64,000 bases of DNA from the NCBI RefSeq assembly GCF_029784165.1, contig NC_073695.1:195563283-195627282 (forward strand), given 5' to 3'. Under the pieces are notes generated by a model that ran no database searches, was not told the DNA's origin, and saw nothing but the letters and a program-made list of their open reading frames with translations. The stretch is from Wyeomyia smithii. Its lineage: Eukaryota > Arthropoda > Insecta > Diptera > Culicidae. Of the stretch, positions 35,100 through 48,100 are shown one piece after another (positions within the stretch are counted from its first letter, which is position 1; every line of letters begins with the position of its first letter). The translations under genes and the position numbers were made by a program.

Positions 35100-35720
35100 T
35101 TCATCCAACACTAATAAAATAGTTCTCTGAAATAATGTCCCGGCCCTAAAGAAATTCAAAATGGCAGTGGCATATGAGGTCGATTTCAGGTCCCTAGGTA
35201 TCATTCCGATTAAGCAAATACCCATATTGGATGATCATTGGCCAATTTTAGGTATTTTCTGAAAACCGAAAATCACTATCTCGAACATTAAAATGATATT
35301 TGGATTTGATATCTGGCCTTAAGGCATCATCTCGAATCAGGAAACATCCATTTCGGGTGGTATTTGGTTATTTTATTATATATTTTAAAAACCGAAAGTT
35401 GCAACCATGGATTTCAAAACTGCGTCTGGGGTCAACTCAAGACCTCGAGGTATTATTCCGTTTCCGGAAGTACTCGTTCTAAGTAGTAGTTGGCCATTTT
35501 TTACAGAAACCGGAAGTTATCGTCTTGAAATTCAAAATGTATCTGGGATCGATTTCTGGACTCTGGAAATTATCTCATTCCCAAAAATTCTCTTATTGTA
35601 TGGTATTTGGCCTTGCTTTTATCTCTGATTGGCGAAATCTGCGTTCAAAACAATGCTCTACATTTTTCAATAGTTCAATAGTTGCCATCATGTAACCACA
35701 ATTTTTCGTGGACGCTTATC
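35100..35720 (+). repeat. Dispersed repeat with roughly 110-bp subunits
   Basis: The same family as 3641-4100. Units contain 'AAAACCGAAAGTTGCAACCATG', here broken into AAAACCGAAAG and GCAACCATG, 'TCTGGGGTCAACTC' and 'CATCTCG...GGAA', about five units in a row. ORFs at 35300-35628 follow the subunits and are not considered genes. Confidence 0.65.
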
Positions 35721-35769
35721 TGGCTTTCCAATTTATTACTGCAAGACGTCAATACGTCAACAGAAATAA

Positions 35770-36360
35770 GTATAAATGATATAAGGAAAGACTAAACTAA
35801 ACTACAAATAATAATTAACGAAAAAATGGAATATAATGCAGTTAAAATAAATGATGTTAAGAAATAGAGAAATAAAAAATAAGAAAATGAAGAACTAGAA
35901 TTACGCATAAACGGAGAAACAAAGGTATTCGGAAAAAAGAAATAGGAAAATAAACTAATAAGGAACGCAAATAATGAAATACTAATATATACAGGAAACA
36001 ACATACGTCATAAGAAATTCAGAAAATAAAAAGATGACAGAATGATGTTATACAGGGATGAAGAAATAATTATAGAGAGAAAAACAGAAGTGAACAAATT
36101 GCGATATGATGGACTAAACAATAAAAAAATAAATAATAAAGAAACGACAGAAGAGAACAATAATAAAAAACAAAATAGGGTAATGATAAAAATAGGGAAA
36201 CAGGAAAATTAGGATACAAAAAAATAGTAAAAAGCAAAACATCGGAAAAATAAAAAAAAACTAATAAATGTGGAAAGAAAGAAATGGTATAAAGAAATGT
36301 CACCTAATATGAACAAAGAAAATGCGCAAAAAAAAAACAAAATTGAAGAATTAAGAAAAA
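35770..36360 (+). repeat. Purine-rich low-complexity tract
   Basis: Roughly 590 bp of A/G-rich sequence (motifs like GAAATAAGAAAAT and GGAAAATAAAC), following directly on the dispersed repeat. Similar tracts occur at about 34790-34880 and about 40700-41300. Its complement resembles the pyrimidine-rich DNA at 55.5-56.6 kb. Minus-strand Phe/Leu/Ser-rich ORFs are compositional. Confidence 0.6.
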
Positions 36361-39300
36361 AAACTCAGTTTTTGTTTTACTTACGGCCAAAATAAAACGC
36401 TATTGTAACCTGTGTTGTTAGTCTCACATTTCACGTGAGGTTCTCGTTACTGCCGATATCACACACTAGAGAACTCTCCATTCAAGCTATTCCTCGTTCT
36501 TTCTCGCTATCTTTCTTACTCACATTCGCTCCCGAGATCATATGCACACACGTACGCCTACTCTTTTGCTCGCGTGCAGTCCCCCCCAAGCAGCAAAATT
36601 TGTTTCGATAATGAACTTTGTGCATCACAGCAACAAATTCTTATGCGAAATTAAGTTTCAGTTACATCTCAGTTTCATATACAAAGACAAAAAAAGCGCA
36701 GGAGGTGGAGCCAATTGCAACATTTTCGTTGTTTCAACACAAGTTTCAAGAATGAAACCGCAATGTGTATGAACTTATGCATGAAATTTGATAACAACAT
36801 GGTAAATGCTGCATTGCAAGTTCATGGCTCAGTTTGAATATTGCTTCCCTTATCATGCCAATGCAATGGTCATTACCAGTTTTTAATTTTGCTTCTTCAA
36901 TTCATCAGTACCTCAGCGTGATAATGAAATTCAAAGCAATTTATCATATTTCGTTTAGAGACCCACACTTTTTGGACGAGTTCTAGTCCAAGCACCCAAA
37001 AGTTACAACGCAGTAAATAACCTCATCTCAAAAACAAATATAAGGCGAACGATCGAACGAAAAGTTGCTGTTACATGGCTTCAGAACATGACAGCAACTT
37101 TTAGAAGTATTTTTGTGTGTTTGTTTATTGTATCTCGCAAGCATCACGTTGGCAACCTATATGCTCCACCCACTAGATCTGTTCAGTGAAGGTTAGGTTT
37201 TCAAATGCCGTTTATACGTTTCAACAACAAATCTAACCTCGCGAATAACGTTGTTGGTGTGAAGATTTTTGAAGCAGCGATGTAACTTTTGTTGTTGCTT
37301 GTTTCTTTACAATTTCATCGTAATAACAAAAAATGTTTCTTAAAACCTCGGAATTTCATTAGTGCAACAAATGATCACAATTTATTTTTTTATTATGTTT
37401 CAATTGTTGGTTGGGCCTTATCACGAACACAACCAGCCGAGTACAATTGTTTCAAGATGCATTACGATAGTCGCAGAGAGACAAATAATTATTTCAAATA
37501 GGGTAACGAACTACTTCAGTAGCGATTTGCTTCGGTTGGATTTACATCAGACTACTATAAAAAAACTTACTAAAGCATTCCAGTATGCGATACTTTACAG
37601 ATTTTTCCCCTACGTTCGGCTGCCGGTGCACGAGGCAAAACCGGGTAGATGAAGAAAGCATTTTCGTTTTCGAGCACAGTTTTTCAAGCACTACTCCTAG
37701 TCGAGCAATTTTTGTGTTTTGAGCTTTGTAACGTTGATTTTAACTTACCAAGAACAATACACATTCGATACTATTTGTTTGATCAAAATTGCATTGAATA
37801 TTCCGAAAAAACATCGCAACACCGTCTGCCTCGATTTTCGAGCATACCCCGGGTCGAAAAGTTCCTCATACCCGGACGAACACATACGACTCGCAAAGAT
37901 TCTCTAGGATTCCTCAGATTGGATTCGTGAGCATCCTTGAAAAGGATTCCTGGAAAAGAATCCTCAGGAATGCCCTATATATGGCTCTTGGATTCTTAAA
38001 TAAGAATCGTGAGTGGGAATCTTCCGGATCGTGTTCGCGATTCCTTTCACGATTCCGTCACCGTGTTAATCGGTATCCTGGGGATTCTTACTCAGGATAC
38101 TCCGCATGTTAGTAAGAGTACACAGGATGAATTGATTTTTATTCTGTGCTAAGCGATACCGATGCACCACGTACGACATTGTGTCCTTATAACGATTCAG
38201 GGGTCCGTAAAATAGCTGAACAGCTTTAAGCACGCTGTTTACCACCAACAAAAGCGATAAACAGCGCACATTGAAGATGATGCCGATCCAGGTTGAATCG
38301 AACGCAATCGAAAGGCAAGTGGTAGCGTACAGTGAAACAAACACTTTTTGACGTGGGGCTACGTCTTTGTTTACTATACTGGGATGCATTCTGTAAAATT
38401 GGAAATGAAACTGGCAAATTTTGCGTCAGATTTCAAACGTTAATAACAGCATAACCACATGATAAATAACAATAACCAATATGTTGTTGGATAGATAAAA
38501 TGTGTAACAATTTTATAACACGCTAGTTATCATTATTATTTCACTGCTCAATGGTGAAAATTTATAGAAAGTTACAGGGCAACTTACGCGAACAATGAAC
38601 CAATTACATGTAAGCATTCCTAGCACAGATGACGTGAATGGACACCATCCGTTCCCCATGATATTCTCTGTAACAATATCGATATAAAAATTGACAGAGT
38701 CTCCCCATCCCAATAGGTCAATTTATTTTTGCTTCCATGAGCCTAGACTTAAATGATGTCTCGAAGGTAAAAGTTTTCCGAAAAGCTTGAAATAATCCCC
38801 ATTCTTGAACAATTTCTAATCCTGCTTTCAGAACTTAATAGAAACTGATGTCTTGAAAGAAAACATAACGGTAAAAGCAGTACCAGTACCAGTGGAGTAA
38901 AGAACCGCAGGTCTCTTGCGTCTATGATTGCAGCGGTACTCTTTTATTCGTACATTTCAGCGGTACACTACTATTCATACGCAGCGGTTCTATTCATATT
39001 GCAGTGGTTCACTTTTGTTCGTACATTTCTATTCGTGTGCAATCGAGGAAAAACTGCAATGCTGCTGTTGATGGTGATTGAAATTTTATCTCATAGATAT
39101 GAATACCAACAACTATTCAACAAGAATTGTAAATTTTTGCAACGGATATTTATTCAATTTTATCTTCGATATTTACTAAATAATCGTGACCGGATAGTAT
39201 TGAAAGAGTAAATTCCACATATACACATTCATGGAAGAGTAAGAGCCTGTGAATGCTTGTGAATTTTTGGTTTATTAACTAAGATTCATTAGAATGTAGA

Positions 39301-40226
39301 AATGTATTCAAAATTGTTAGATGATATTACATTGTTCAAAGCTTTACAATAATAAACGTATGTATATTAGCAGTCTTCGTAATACAGCGAATGTAATTTT
39401 GTTAGACATATCTTCTTATGTTTGCCGATTAGTGAACCTTTGTAAGGGCTTCTATATTATTTTGAATGTAATAACCATATAGTAGATTTGATTTAATCAG
39501 AGTTAAATAAAACAAAACCATTTATTATAATAACGTAAGTATTATTGAATTTGGTTTGCGAGGATATAGAGTTAATCCTGACTTTGACCATTACGAGAAA
39601 TTCTTGGTGCTTTTTCAACAAGAATGATATGCTTGTGCCTTGTCAAATACATGTTGTTTGCACAAAATATTCCACAGGCTAATACTAATATCGCCAAATA
39701 TATACGATATTCTTTCGAGTGTTGTTGAATATATTTCAAAAATTGATTTCCAGGGGAGGCTGAAAATAAAAATACGAACAGTTGCTGAGCACCTTGATTC
39801 TGTCTGCAGGCTCTGTATATTTTGTAACAAAAAATCCCCTAATTACAGTGTTTAGTCCCACGTCACCATTTCATACAACCCTAGGGCTGTATACATTGTA
39901 GTATTTGGTGTTGTTTACAGTGGCGAACGCATTTTGCGAATGCTTTTGTGTCGACCAATTTCTAGCTATGTGAGCTTCAATTTTATGCTTTTTGAAGCCT
40001 TTTTTGAGTCGAGTTTCCTATAGTGGCCAGAAAGCAACATTCCAATATTGCAGTAAAAATAACAGCTGCGAAGTTGAGACTCCAAATCCGATATTAGTAG
40101 CAGAAAGAGTTTAATAATTTTGTATCCGGGAACGTAAACATGTTGAAAAACTAAGATATCAAAAAATCCTGATATTCGTCTATCATTAATTTGAATAAAA
40201 AAACTGGGAATTAAAATATCAAGATA
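36361..40226. other. Mostly unique non-coding DNA
   Basis: No confident gene. About 37890-38105 is rich in GGATTC/GAATCC motifs in both orientations. A minus-strand spliced-looking ORF at 38093-38390 is listed separately. Other ORFs are short and unrecognised. Confidence 0.4.
38093..38390 (-). other. Candidate minus-strand exon (unidentified, partly hydrophobic)
   Basis: Reading the minus strand, a T-rich tract ending TTTTACAG precedes 38390 and CCTGA|GTAAGA ends the segment at 38093. Between them an open frame starts MHPSIVNKDVAPRQ and contains a hydrophobic stretch ending CLSLLLVVNSVLKAVQLFYG. About 200 bp upstream on the same strand another ORF runs into a consensus donor (TTCGC|GTAAGT, near 38588). 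The splice phases of the two pieces do not give one clearly preferred reading, and I recognise no family. It could be part of an unknown gene on the opposite strand or chance. Confidence 0.2.
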
Positions 40227-40683
40227 CAGTCATACCTCGATATAAGGCAAATTTATTTGTATTTTCGTTACGTTATATCGAAGTAATATTTTTTTTTTTT
40301 AATTTATACAAGAATGTTAATGGTTACTCAAAGATGCGCGAAAACCTATGTCCCATCACCTATCAGTATTTGTAAACCTTTCTTATGCCCATTTAGAGAA
40401 AGATTCGACAAGCAAAAAAAAATTTTTCATTGATGCCAGACTGTGAATTGTTACTAAAGGATGCGTGAAAACCTACTTCTCATCACCTATTAGAGTTTTT
40501 AAACATTTCTTATGCCCATTTAAGACAATTTTCGCATTGGTTTCATTGGTTTCAAAACGTACTACAAACATTTTTTGAAGCAATTTATATCCCAAAAACA
40601 GTTGCTGTTTAATTTATTTTCAATTTGAATACATCTTAAAAAGTTACGTTATATCAGGGTTGCCTTATATCGAGGTATGACTG
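40227..40683. mobile_element. 457-bp pogo/Tigger-like MITE
   Basis: A perfect 24-bp TIR starts CAGTCATACCTCGATATAAG at 40227 and is mirrored at 40660-40683. TA precedes the left end; the right flank is TG, probably a mutated TA. The interior contains two related units of about 100 bp (about 40314-40415 and 40441-40530) sharing GCGTGAAAACCTA- and TTCTTATGCCCATTTA-type phrases. No ORF. The ends resemble pogo/Tigger MITEs. Confidence 0.88.
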
Positions 40684-41720
40684 TGCCCCGAATAGGAATC
40701 AATACGAAATTACAAAATTTAATGTCAGAAAATTGAGAAATATAGAAGCAGATGAATGAATAATTCGGCTTAGTCATGAGGGAATAGGCTTTAAGACGTA
40801 AAGTTAGTGGAAGTATCACCTGAAAACTTACAAGGAAAATTTTTACGCGAATTTCGAAATTCACGCGGTTTTTCTATGCGGAATTTGGAATTTACGCGGT
40901 TTATCTACACGGATTTTCCAGATACGTCGTTTTCACACGGTATGTTTTTATTGATTTTTCATTAGGAAATTGTTTATTCGAGAGTCAGATTATTTTATTT
41001 AATCCCATTACGCATGTCACTGATTTGGCCTAATCTTTTATCTATAAATATATATATTTTTTGGTTTTCAGCTACATTTATATGTAGAAATAACAATGCA
41101 ATGGTTTCTTTTCCAAAAAAAAATGGCAGAATGATTAAAAACTTATAGCAAATGTTAAATTTTTTACGCGAAATTCTAAATAGACGCGGTTTTTTCACGC
41201 GAATTTTATCCAGCGCTACGTATCTCAAAGTAGAACAAAAAGATGACAAGAACAAAGTATGTAATAGAGAATTAAAACAAGAGTAAATTAGCAAAAAATG
41301 GAGGATCAAATAAGGAAAAGAGAGCTAAAACCCAAAAATTTAATCCTGTGGGTAAATGTTGATTTTATTGGTATTGTTCAGAAACGGAAGTATTGTCGAC
41401 GATAGAGAGGTCGAATACAACCCAATATGTGTATTTACGGATTCGGAACGATGCCCAAAAGCCGGAATTTAACTCCAGATGCCATGATAGCGACTTTCAG
41501 TCAAAAAACAGCCTTAAATGATCTATTTCTATTTAGTATGAATATTTTTGGAAACGGGATGCGACTGTGATGTCGAAAGTCAATCATTTTAAATTCATAA
41601 ATATCGACTTCCAGTTTCTGGTAAACAGTATGGCCGAATAAAGTTCCTTAAGGGTAGTTTTGGAAATGGGACGGTGACCACATATATTTCGGTACAAAAC
41701 CGAAATGAGTTAAAACAAAG
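40684..41720 (-). repeat. Decayed purine-rich tract and reversed dispersed repeat
   Basis: About 40690-41330 is A/G-rich with scattered ACGCGGTTTT motifs. About 41340-41700 resembles the complement of the subunit family at 35.1-35.7 kb (GGAAACGGGA, ATCGACTTCCAGTTTCTGG). Boundaries are indistinct. Confidence 0.45.
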
Positions 41721-44545
41721 TGCGAACTTGCAGAACATAATTGAACAGTAGCATCTTAGTTCATATTGCAACGTCTTGTAGTAATAGCCCAACCAAGAGA
41801 AAAAAAACCTTCGTTGCAGAAGCCCAGGAAAAACTCTCCAGTGAAAGTTCTACCAAAAATCTCTTCACCAATTCATGTCATCAGCAGAAATCGTGCTCAA
41901 GAAATATCCGAAAACGACCGTAACGATAACCATTTGCCATCCTCTGATCCCTCACGTCGATTTTCGCCAGATCATCATTCCAAGCTCTTATTACCCAACG
42001 AAAATCTCGTAAAACATTTCAATCAACATGTCCTGACGTGCTATATTAAATTCCTCGACGAAAAATTGCTAGCGATCTGAAACTCGAACGTAGGAATAAC
42101 CCTTCCACCGTGACTGCATCGCCTTCCTCCTTTGCTGGATCCGGACATACGAACGAGCTAGGCGTTAGTAAAAGCTTCCAGCGGAAGCTGAGCAACCGGC
42201 ACGACGTCATCTGCATTTACAGCATAATTTTACCATCGAATTCATATTCACACCGGGCTGCGATGCTGCCTGCTTTGGTGGAGTCACTGGTGCTGGCGAT
42301 AAAAGGGGAACATTTTTCCCGCGAATTCTAGCTAACGATGCTGACGGCTGAATGGAGCCGGATTTAAAGACTGCTTAATAAAATTGCTTCCGAAAAATTT
42401 TCTTTTATTTTGAGCGGTCCTGTCGGTTTGCCGCTTCGCTTGGTAAAAGTGGCAAAATCTGAAAATCCCTTTCCTGCGCAAACGGGAAGTTTGCTTTTAC
42501 TGGATTTCCACAGCATGCTCTGGCCCTGCCCTGATTCACCTAGTGCTTCTCCCACCGCGTCTCTAGTTTGTGGAATGATTTTTGTTGTGGTTTGGGGATT
42601 TTTTTCACACTTGATAGCACGCTCTCGGGATGTATTTTTAAGGCAACTTTTAATTACATTCCATTTCCGACCCTTACGATTGCGAAGATATAGAGATACA
42701 CTGTGGCACGTTTCATTTTCAATCTCGTTTCTTCTTCGTTTTCAACCCTGAAATTTTCGATTCAGCAACCGGATCCAAACCCTCACCCTAATAGGTATTT
42801 GAAATCGGATTCGTAAGCCAGGCACAGACCCTCGAGAATGAAAGTTTATTTTCGCTGGAGTATTGCAAGCTATCTACCATTCTCCAAACGGGTTCGAAAT
42901 ATTGCTACGTAAAACAGGCTCCAAAAGGCAATAGTTTTTCGTCGTAATCCAGCTGGGACGAAAGCCCAGCGAAAGGGAACTACGCTAGCCTTGCTGTTGA
43001 GCCTATTTTTGGCACCGGTAAACAGGATTTTCCCTCAATTCGTTTCCCTCGCGCGAAAGTGAATCTATTGTGTGCGGAATCGATCCAGATTGAGCGCATT
43101 GCTGATAACGAACGAGTCATCCATAAATATCTGTTCCAAAAATAGCCGGAAATGTGCCATCGGTAACAGGATTATAGCGATGACCTAGCTTTGACTTTGG
43201 ACTTTGATTTGTGGAATGGAAAAGTGCAAGCGCCGAAATATTGCCCATAAATTGAAGAATATCAACTGCATATTTTATTCACAATTCCGAACATGGAAAT
43301 CGGTAGCGCCATATTAGGAAACAGCAAATCAAAAATTAGTAGGACGTCATTCATCACCCTGCAGCTTTCACATTGAAATATTGAATTTGAATTTTTTTAA
43401 ACAAACCATTTTTCACAACGCTTCCATATCCATCTCAAAACTTGAATCACTGCTCAATTATTCATCTCACGACGGCCCCATATTCATCACACTGTTAATC
43501 ATGAATGAATCACATTATCATGAATTTTAGAAAATTTAGAAAGAATTTTCTAAGAAATTTAGAAATTGTAGAAATTCATCTAATATATTTCTGCTAATTC
43601 AAACTTGTTTTTGAAAATTTGAGGTGAACATTTCAAAGATTAAAGTATTCTTAGCGGAATGAGCGATTTTGTTTAGTGATTAAAATAAATAATGGTCCGC
43701 TAGTGCTGAAAAAAACTTTGGCTGCTGAACGAGTCCCGTTGTAGCAGTATAGAACAATGCACGGATTATGTTTTCTAAGGTAGGAGAATAATTTAAATGA
43801 GTTTTCGAGTGTAGAAGCTCGATTATAATATCAAATTTAGAGCTTTTAAGTGAGTTTTTAAGGTTTTTACTTTATGAAAAATCTGAAGTGAACTAAAAAG
43901 AATCCATTCCGTGGATTAGCAAATTGGTTTAGTTAGAAAATATGCGTTTTTTCAATTGTGTTTTCATGTTGTATGAGATGAATATATGGGGCGTCATTTG
44001 TTACTTTCGACTAACTTTGCTGTTGGGTATCGAGCACAAATTCTCAATTATTATCAAATGGCAATGCTTTCAAAATGAGCTTCTTAAGGCCAGAGAAAGC
44101 AATACATATTTCAATTATAACTCAGAGTACTGAAAAACGATCCAAAATGTCCCAAAAAATAACAGCAAGTGCAAATCGGATATAGAGTTGCCTACAAATG
44201 CTTCTCATGATCTGATAAAAAAATCTGAACCCAAATTAACCTCAGGATGGCTGACAAATGCTTCTACAAGCCAAAGAAAACTAACAAAACAGACTATTTC
44301 AAATTTAGTTCAGTGTAGGTCATAAACGCTTTTAACAGCTTTAAAAAACCAAGAAAATAATACCTAGCTTTTATCCGAATCGCGGAATGCCGGTTATATA
44401 AACCAGAAAAGAAAATGATTCCAATTTCAACATGGGAGCTCGTTTCTAGGTCAGCAAAAGCAAATAATAATCACATATTAAACTCAGAATCATCGTAAAA
44501 TTTGAAAGCATTATAAAAGGAAAAAAAGTGTTATTTTAGCTACGT
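41721..44545. other. Non-coding stretch with weak tandem structure near its end
   Basis: Short ORFs at 41741-42751 have no recognisable domain. About 43980-44520 contains degenerate units of about 80-110 bp with phrases like 'ACAAATGCTTCT', 'CAAAGAAAA' and 'ATTTCAAATT'. No gene supported. Confidence 0.4.
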
Positions 44546-44760
44546 TCAATTGCTTTTGATTTTACTTCTGAGACTTCAAGCGCTTCTCACTTCGCGTGCT
44601 GATTTTTGCTAGGAGCATATAAGTCTTCTGCATAGGTATGTAATGATCTTTGTTGTGTTGCATTTTTTCCACAAACTTTTATGGTAGCATTAAAAATGAT
44701 CAGAAACGATGTAAATTGCGTAAATGCTTAACTTGCGCGTTTTGTACAGTTTTTTCCTAA
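44546..44760 (+). repeat. Partial copy of the 27-33 kb outer repeat (MITE empty site)
   Basis: It begins with GCTTTTGATTTTACTTCTGA as at about 27698. Near 44686 it matches the flanks of the 32550-33040 MITE, joined without the MITE, and it continues to GCGCGTTTTGTACAG. It appears to be an internally deleted copy. Confidence 0.65.
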
Positions 44761-44939
44761 TGCAACAAGAAGAAGGCGGGGCGTAGGTGATAGAATGAAA
44801 AATAATTTGGAAAGGAACGAACGAACTGCACTGCAACTATGTTCATTAGGAACCTGTGATAATGCCATTTAGTAATAGGTACAACAGATTAAACTGCCTG
44901 GGTCATGCAAAGACACAACTCGTGAAAATCGTTTTATAA

Positions 44940-45120
44940 CACTGGTCAACACAGGTGCGATCCAAAAGCTCAAACTGGAAAAAATAAAAAATTATAGCTA
45001 GGTGTTCTAACCACTGACTTTTTTTCAGAGACGTAAAGGAGTTTTCTCGTGAACATAACGTTGAAGCCGGCTAACAATTGCTATGCCAATTTCACGTAAG
45101 TTGACGCGTTTAGGTTTTTA
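44940..45120. repeat. Dispersed repeat related to 50.93-51.12 kb
   Basis: It shares AACTGGAAAAAATAAAAAATTATAGC-like sequence (core ACTGGAAAAAAT), GAGTTTTCTCGTGAACATAA and CACGTAAG(C/T)T(G/A)ACGCGTTT with 50930-51120. Non-coding. Confidence 0.55.
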
Positions 45121-45149
45121 TTTGTATGACTGAAGGGCATTGGGCAAAC

Positions 45150-48100
45150 GGGCCACTGCGACAGGTATGTTAACCTTTTGTGGCTGGCCCCGATATTCTT
45201 ACACAGATTAAAAGATGCTCGAGCTCATTGATGGAGTTGAGCCATGTTAGTTGGTTGTAAGGAACTACATGGTTGATGAAATCAGTGACCTTTTTTTTAC
45301 TTTTTAGCATCGTTGTATATCTTCGTAGCCTTAGTACACCAAGCTCTGCCTCCTTCTTCACATGGAGATGTAGAGGCAGTAAGTTGAGCATGGCTGCATC
45401 CGGCGTTGTGCGCAAGGCTCTGGTAACTGAAAGACAGGCCAATCGTTGAACTTTTATAAGTTTCGCCTGGGTTGTCGCTTCATTTACCTTGGTTCACCAT
45501 ACGAGGGCTGCGTAGGTTATACGCGGCCGAGCAATATTGATGTGAGACCAGAGCGCCAATTGTGGTTTTAGTCCCCAGGTCTTGCCAAACAGTGTACAGC
45601 AAGTCCAGATAGCTGAAATTACCGTCTTTACAGCGTGATCTAGTTGAGCAGTCTAGTTCAGCATCTTATTCAGAATGATTCCAAGATATTTGGTCTCGCT
45701 GCTGAAGTTCAGTTTTACCCCATTTAATAGCGAAGGAGTGATCGAATGCTTCCTTGGCTTGGTAAAGGGTATAATGGCTGTTTTAGCGGTTCAGATCTTC
45801 TTCTAAGTACCACTCAGAGGTGGTGTTAGGAGCCGTTTGCATACGACTATGTGTAAATTGATGCAAAGGACGTATTATCGAAAGCTCCCTCAATATCAAG
45901 AAAAGCGCAGACTACTGTCTCTTTATATTTCACTTCAGACTTATAGGTCTAAAGGCTTTGAGCAATATTTTGTCTATTTTACCCAGCTCGGGTATAAACA
46001 CCACCTTTACGTTTCGTTAGTTGACCGGGATATGTCCCAGAGTAAAGCTGGCTCGAAAAAGGCTGATAAGTTCGGACATGAAGAGTCCGTCCGATTTTTT
46101 CAGAAAGATTGGAGAAATGCCATCCAGTCCTGGAGACTTCATAGGCTCCAAGAAGCTTAGTGCCCAGTTGATAGAAGTCTCCATCCGAACAGTCGACGAG
46201 CGAGCACAGCGGAGTCACGTGGAGTCAGGCTCTGTCCCAATTAACACACGTTGGTATAGAATAGTTGACGTTACCTATTCCATGACATCTCTATCACCAG
46301 AAAAGCGCAAAACATGAAGGCTAATAGAACAAGTACCGATAACAGCATGAAAGCAAGCCAGCTTGATAGAATAAGGTGGCAAAATACATCTCGAGTACTA
46401 ATACGGCAATGCGCAAATCTGTTGCTATGACAACTGTTAACCAGCGCATGCGCAAATGTGTTGTGTCGGCGCAGTGCAACTAGATCGACAATAGCTTTTA
46501 TCAGTGGCAGTTTTAATTGATTATTTATTAAATTTAACTGATGACAGAAAATAATTTTCAACCTTTCAAAAAGTGTTGTTTCTTTTGCTTGAATTTAAAA
46601 ATTGTTTTCGCATAGTTTCAACGTTATCTGGATATAAAATCTAACAAAACTAGAAAACGTTGTTAGATATACAATAACAAAAAACTGAAGTGATATTGGT
46701 GCACTGCAAGCGTTTTGTTTATCTTTTGATGGCACGTTTTGACCCGTTTCGAATAAATCTAGAAATCGTTCATATAATTTAAATATTAATTTGATCAAGT
46801 ATTTTTATGTTGAGTGTTGAATGCTACGACTGTTGTACTAAGGAAAAACATTTTACAGGTACGTAATGTTGTTATTAGATGGTGTAATGTCTTACGAAAA
46901 GACCAAGTGATAGTGATTGTTATTCTCGAACTCATGTTATTAAAAACATCTCCAAAACCAGAAAAAATGGGCTTGTTTTTGAAATGCGGTTGTATTACCG
47001 ATGAAAAACAACTTCAAACACAATATAATAACACAAGTTTTTAATTGCGCTTGTAGTACACTTATATGACTACTTTCGTTGTAATCTATTTTCTAACATG
47101 TTTTGTGTGTTACTTGGGGTAACTCTTCAGCGTTCGACTCGGAGGTCACTGTCGAGCCAGGAAAGTGAATGTTCATAAGAACATCCAGCGTTTCATTGGT
47201 AGGGTAACAGTCATACTTCCGTCTCCCCTTTTGAATTGCCCAAGACCATTCGTGTGATCTATGGACATTGCTTTTTACAGTCGCGTTGCCTCAGGCAGAG
47301 TTCGAATGTCTTTACAGAATTGAACACTTGATCTCCGTTTGGCTTTGCGTAACTCAGCGTTATATTTTGTGAGGGATGCTCTATAGGCTTCCCAAATGGA
47401 CTTGAGATTAGCCCTGTTGAACAACCGTCTGGTTTCCTGACTAAGAATGTTGGGAGTTTCTTTCCACCAGGACACATAACGATAGACTATCCGTTTCGTT
47501 AACGGACAGTTTGACGTAAAAGCATCCTGTACTATAGGTCACTTGCTGCGATGTTCAGCTCAGCTGGAGCTCCAATATATTTGTGACAAAATGTTCTCGA
47601 ATCAACCACATGTTCCTTAAAAGAGTTCCAGTTGGTTTTCTAAGGATTCCTGAAGTGTTCTCTTCTCAGAGGGGTAGCCTCGACTTCATCAGAGACATGC
47701 CAGTTTTTGACTTTCTCCATTATCGAGATCTAAAACCTCTTGTCTGAAAGCTTTACTAAATGTTTGATCGTTTCCTACATGGCATAGGTACATTCACATT
47801 GTTAGAAGTAAGGTATTCAAGCAAGTGCTCATCTCGTGTGTTGACATCCGAGCTACCCTAGACTGTGTGGTGCGCGTTGGCATCGCAGCCCAAGATGAGT
47901 GGCTTGTTAATGCTACGGCAGTACCGCACAAGCGCTGTGACGTCAGATGGCGGTATGTCATCCACGCCCCCGGGAAGTAATCGGAGGCATCGACCATCTC
48001 TTAGGTGCCGTTAGTCGTTGGGACTTCCACCGCAATGGTAACCAAAGCCCGTTGGATGAGCTCTGTAATGGCAACAAATTTAATATTTCTGTTCAACAGA

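Noticed and set aside
35792..36303. Minus-strand Phe/Ser/Leu-rich membrane-like ORFs
   Set aside because: They lie in a purine-rich low-complexity tract; the composition alone explains them.
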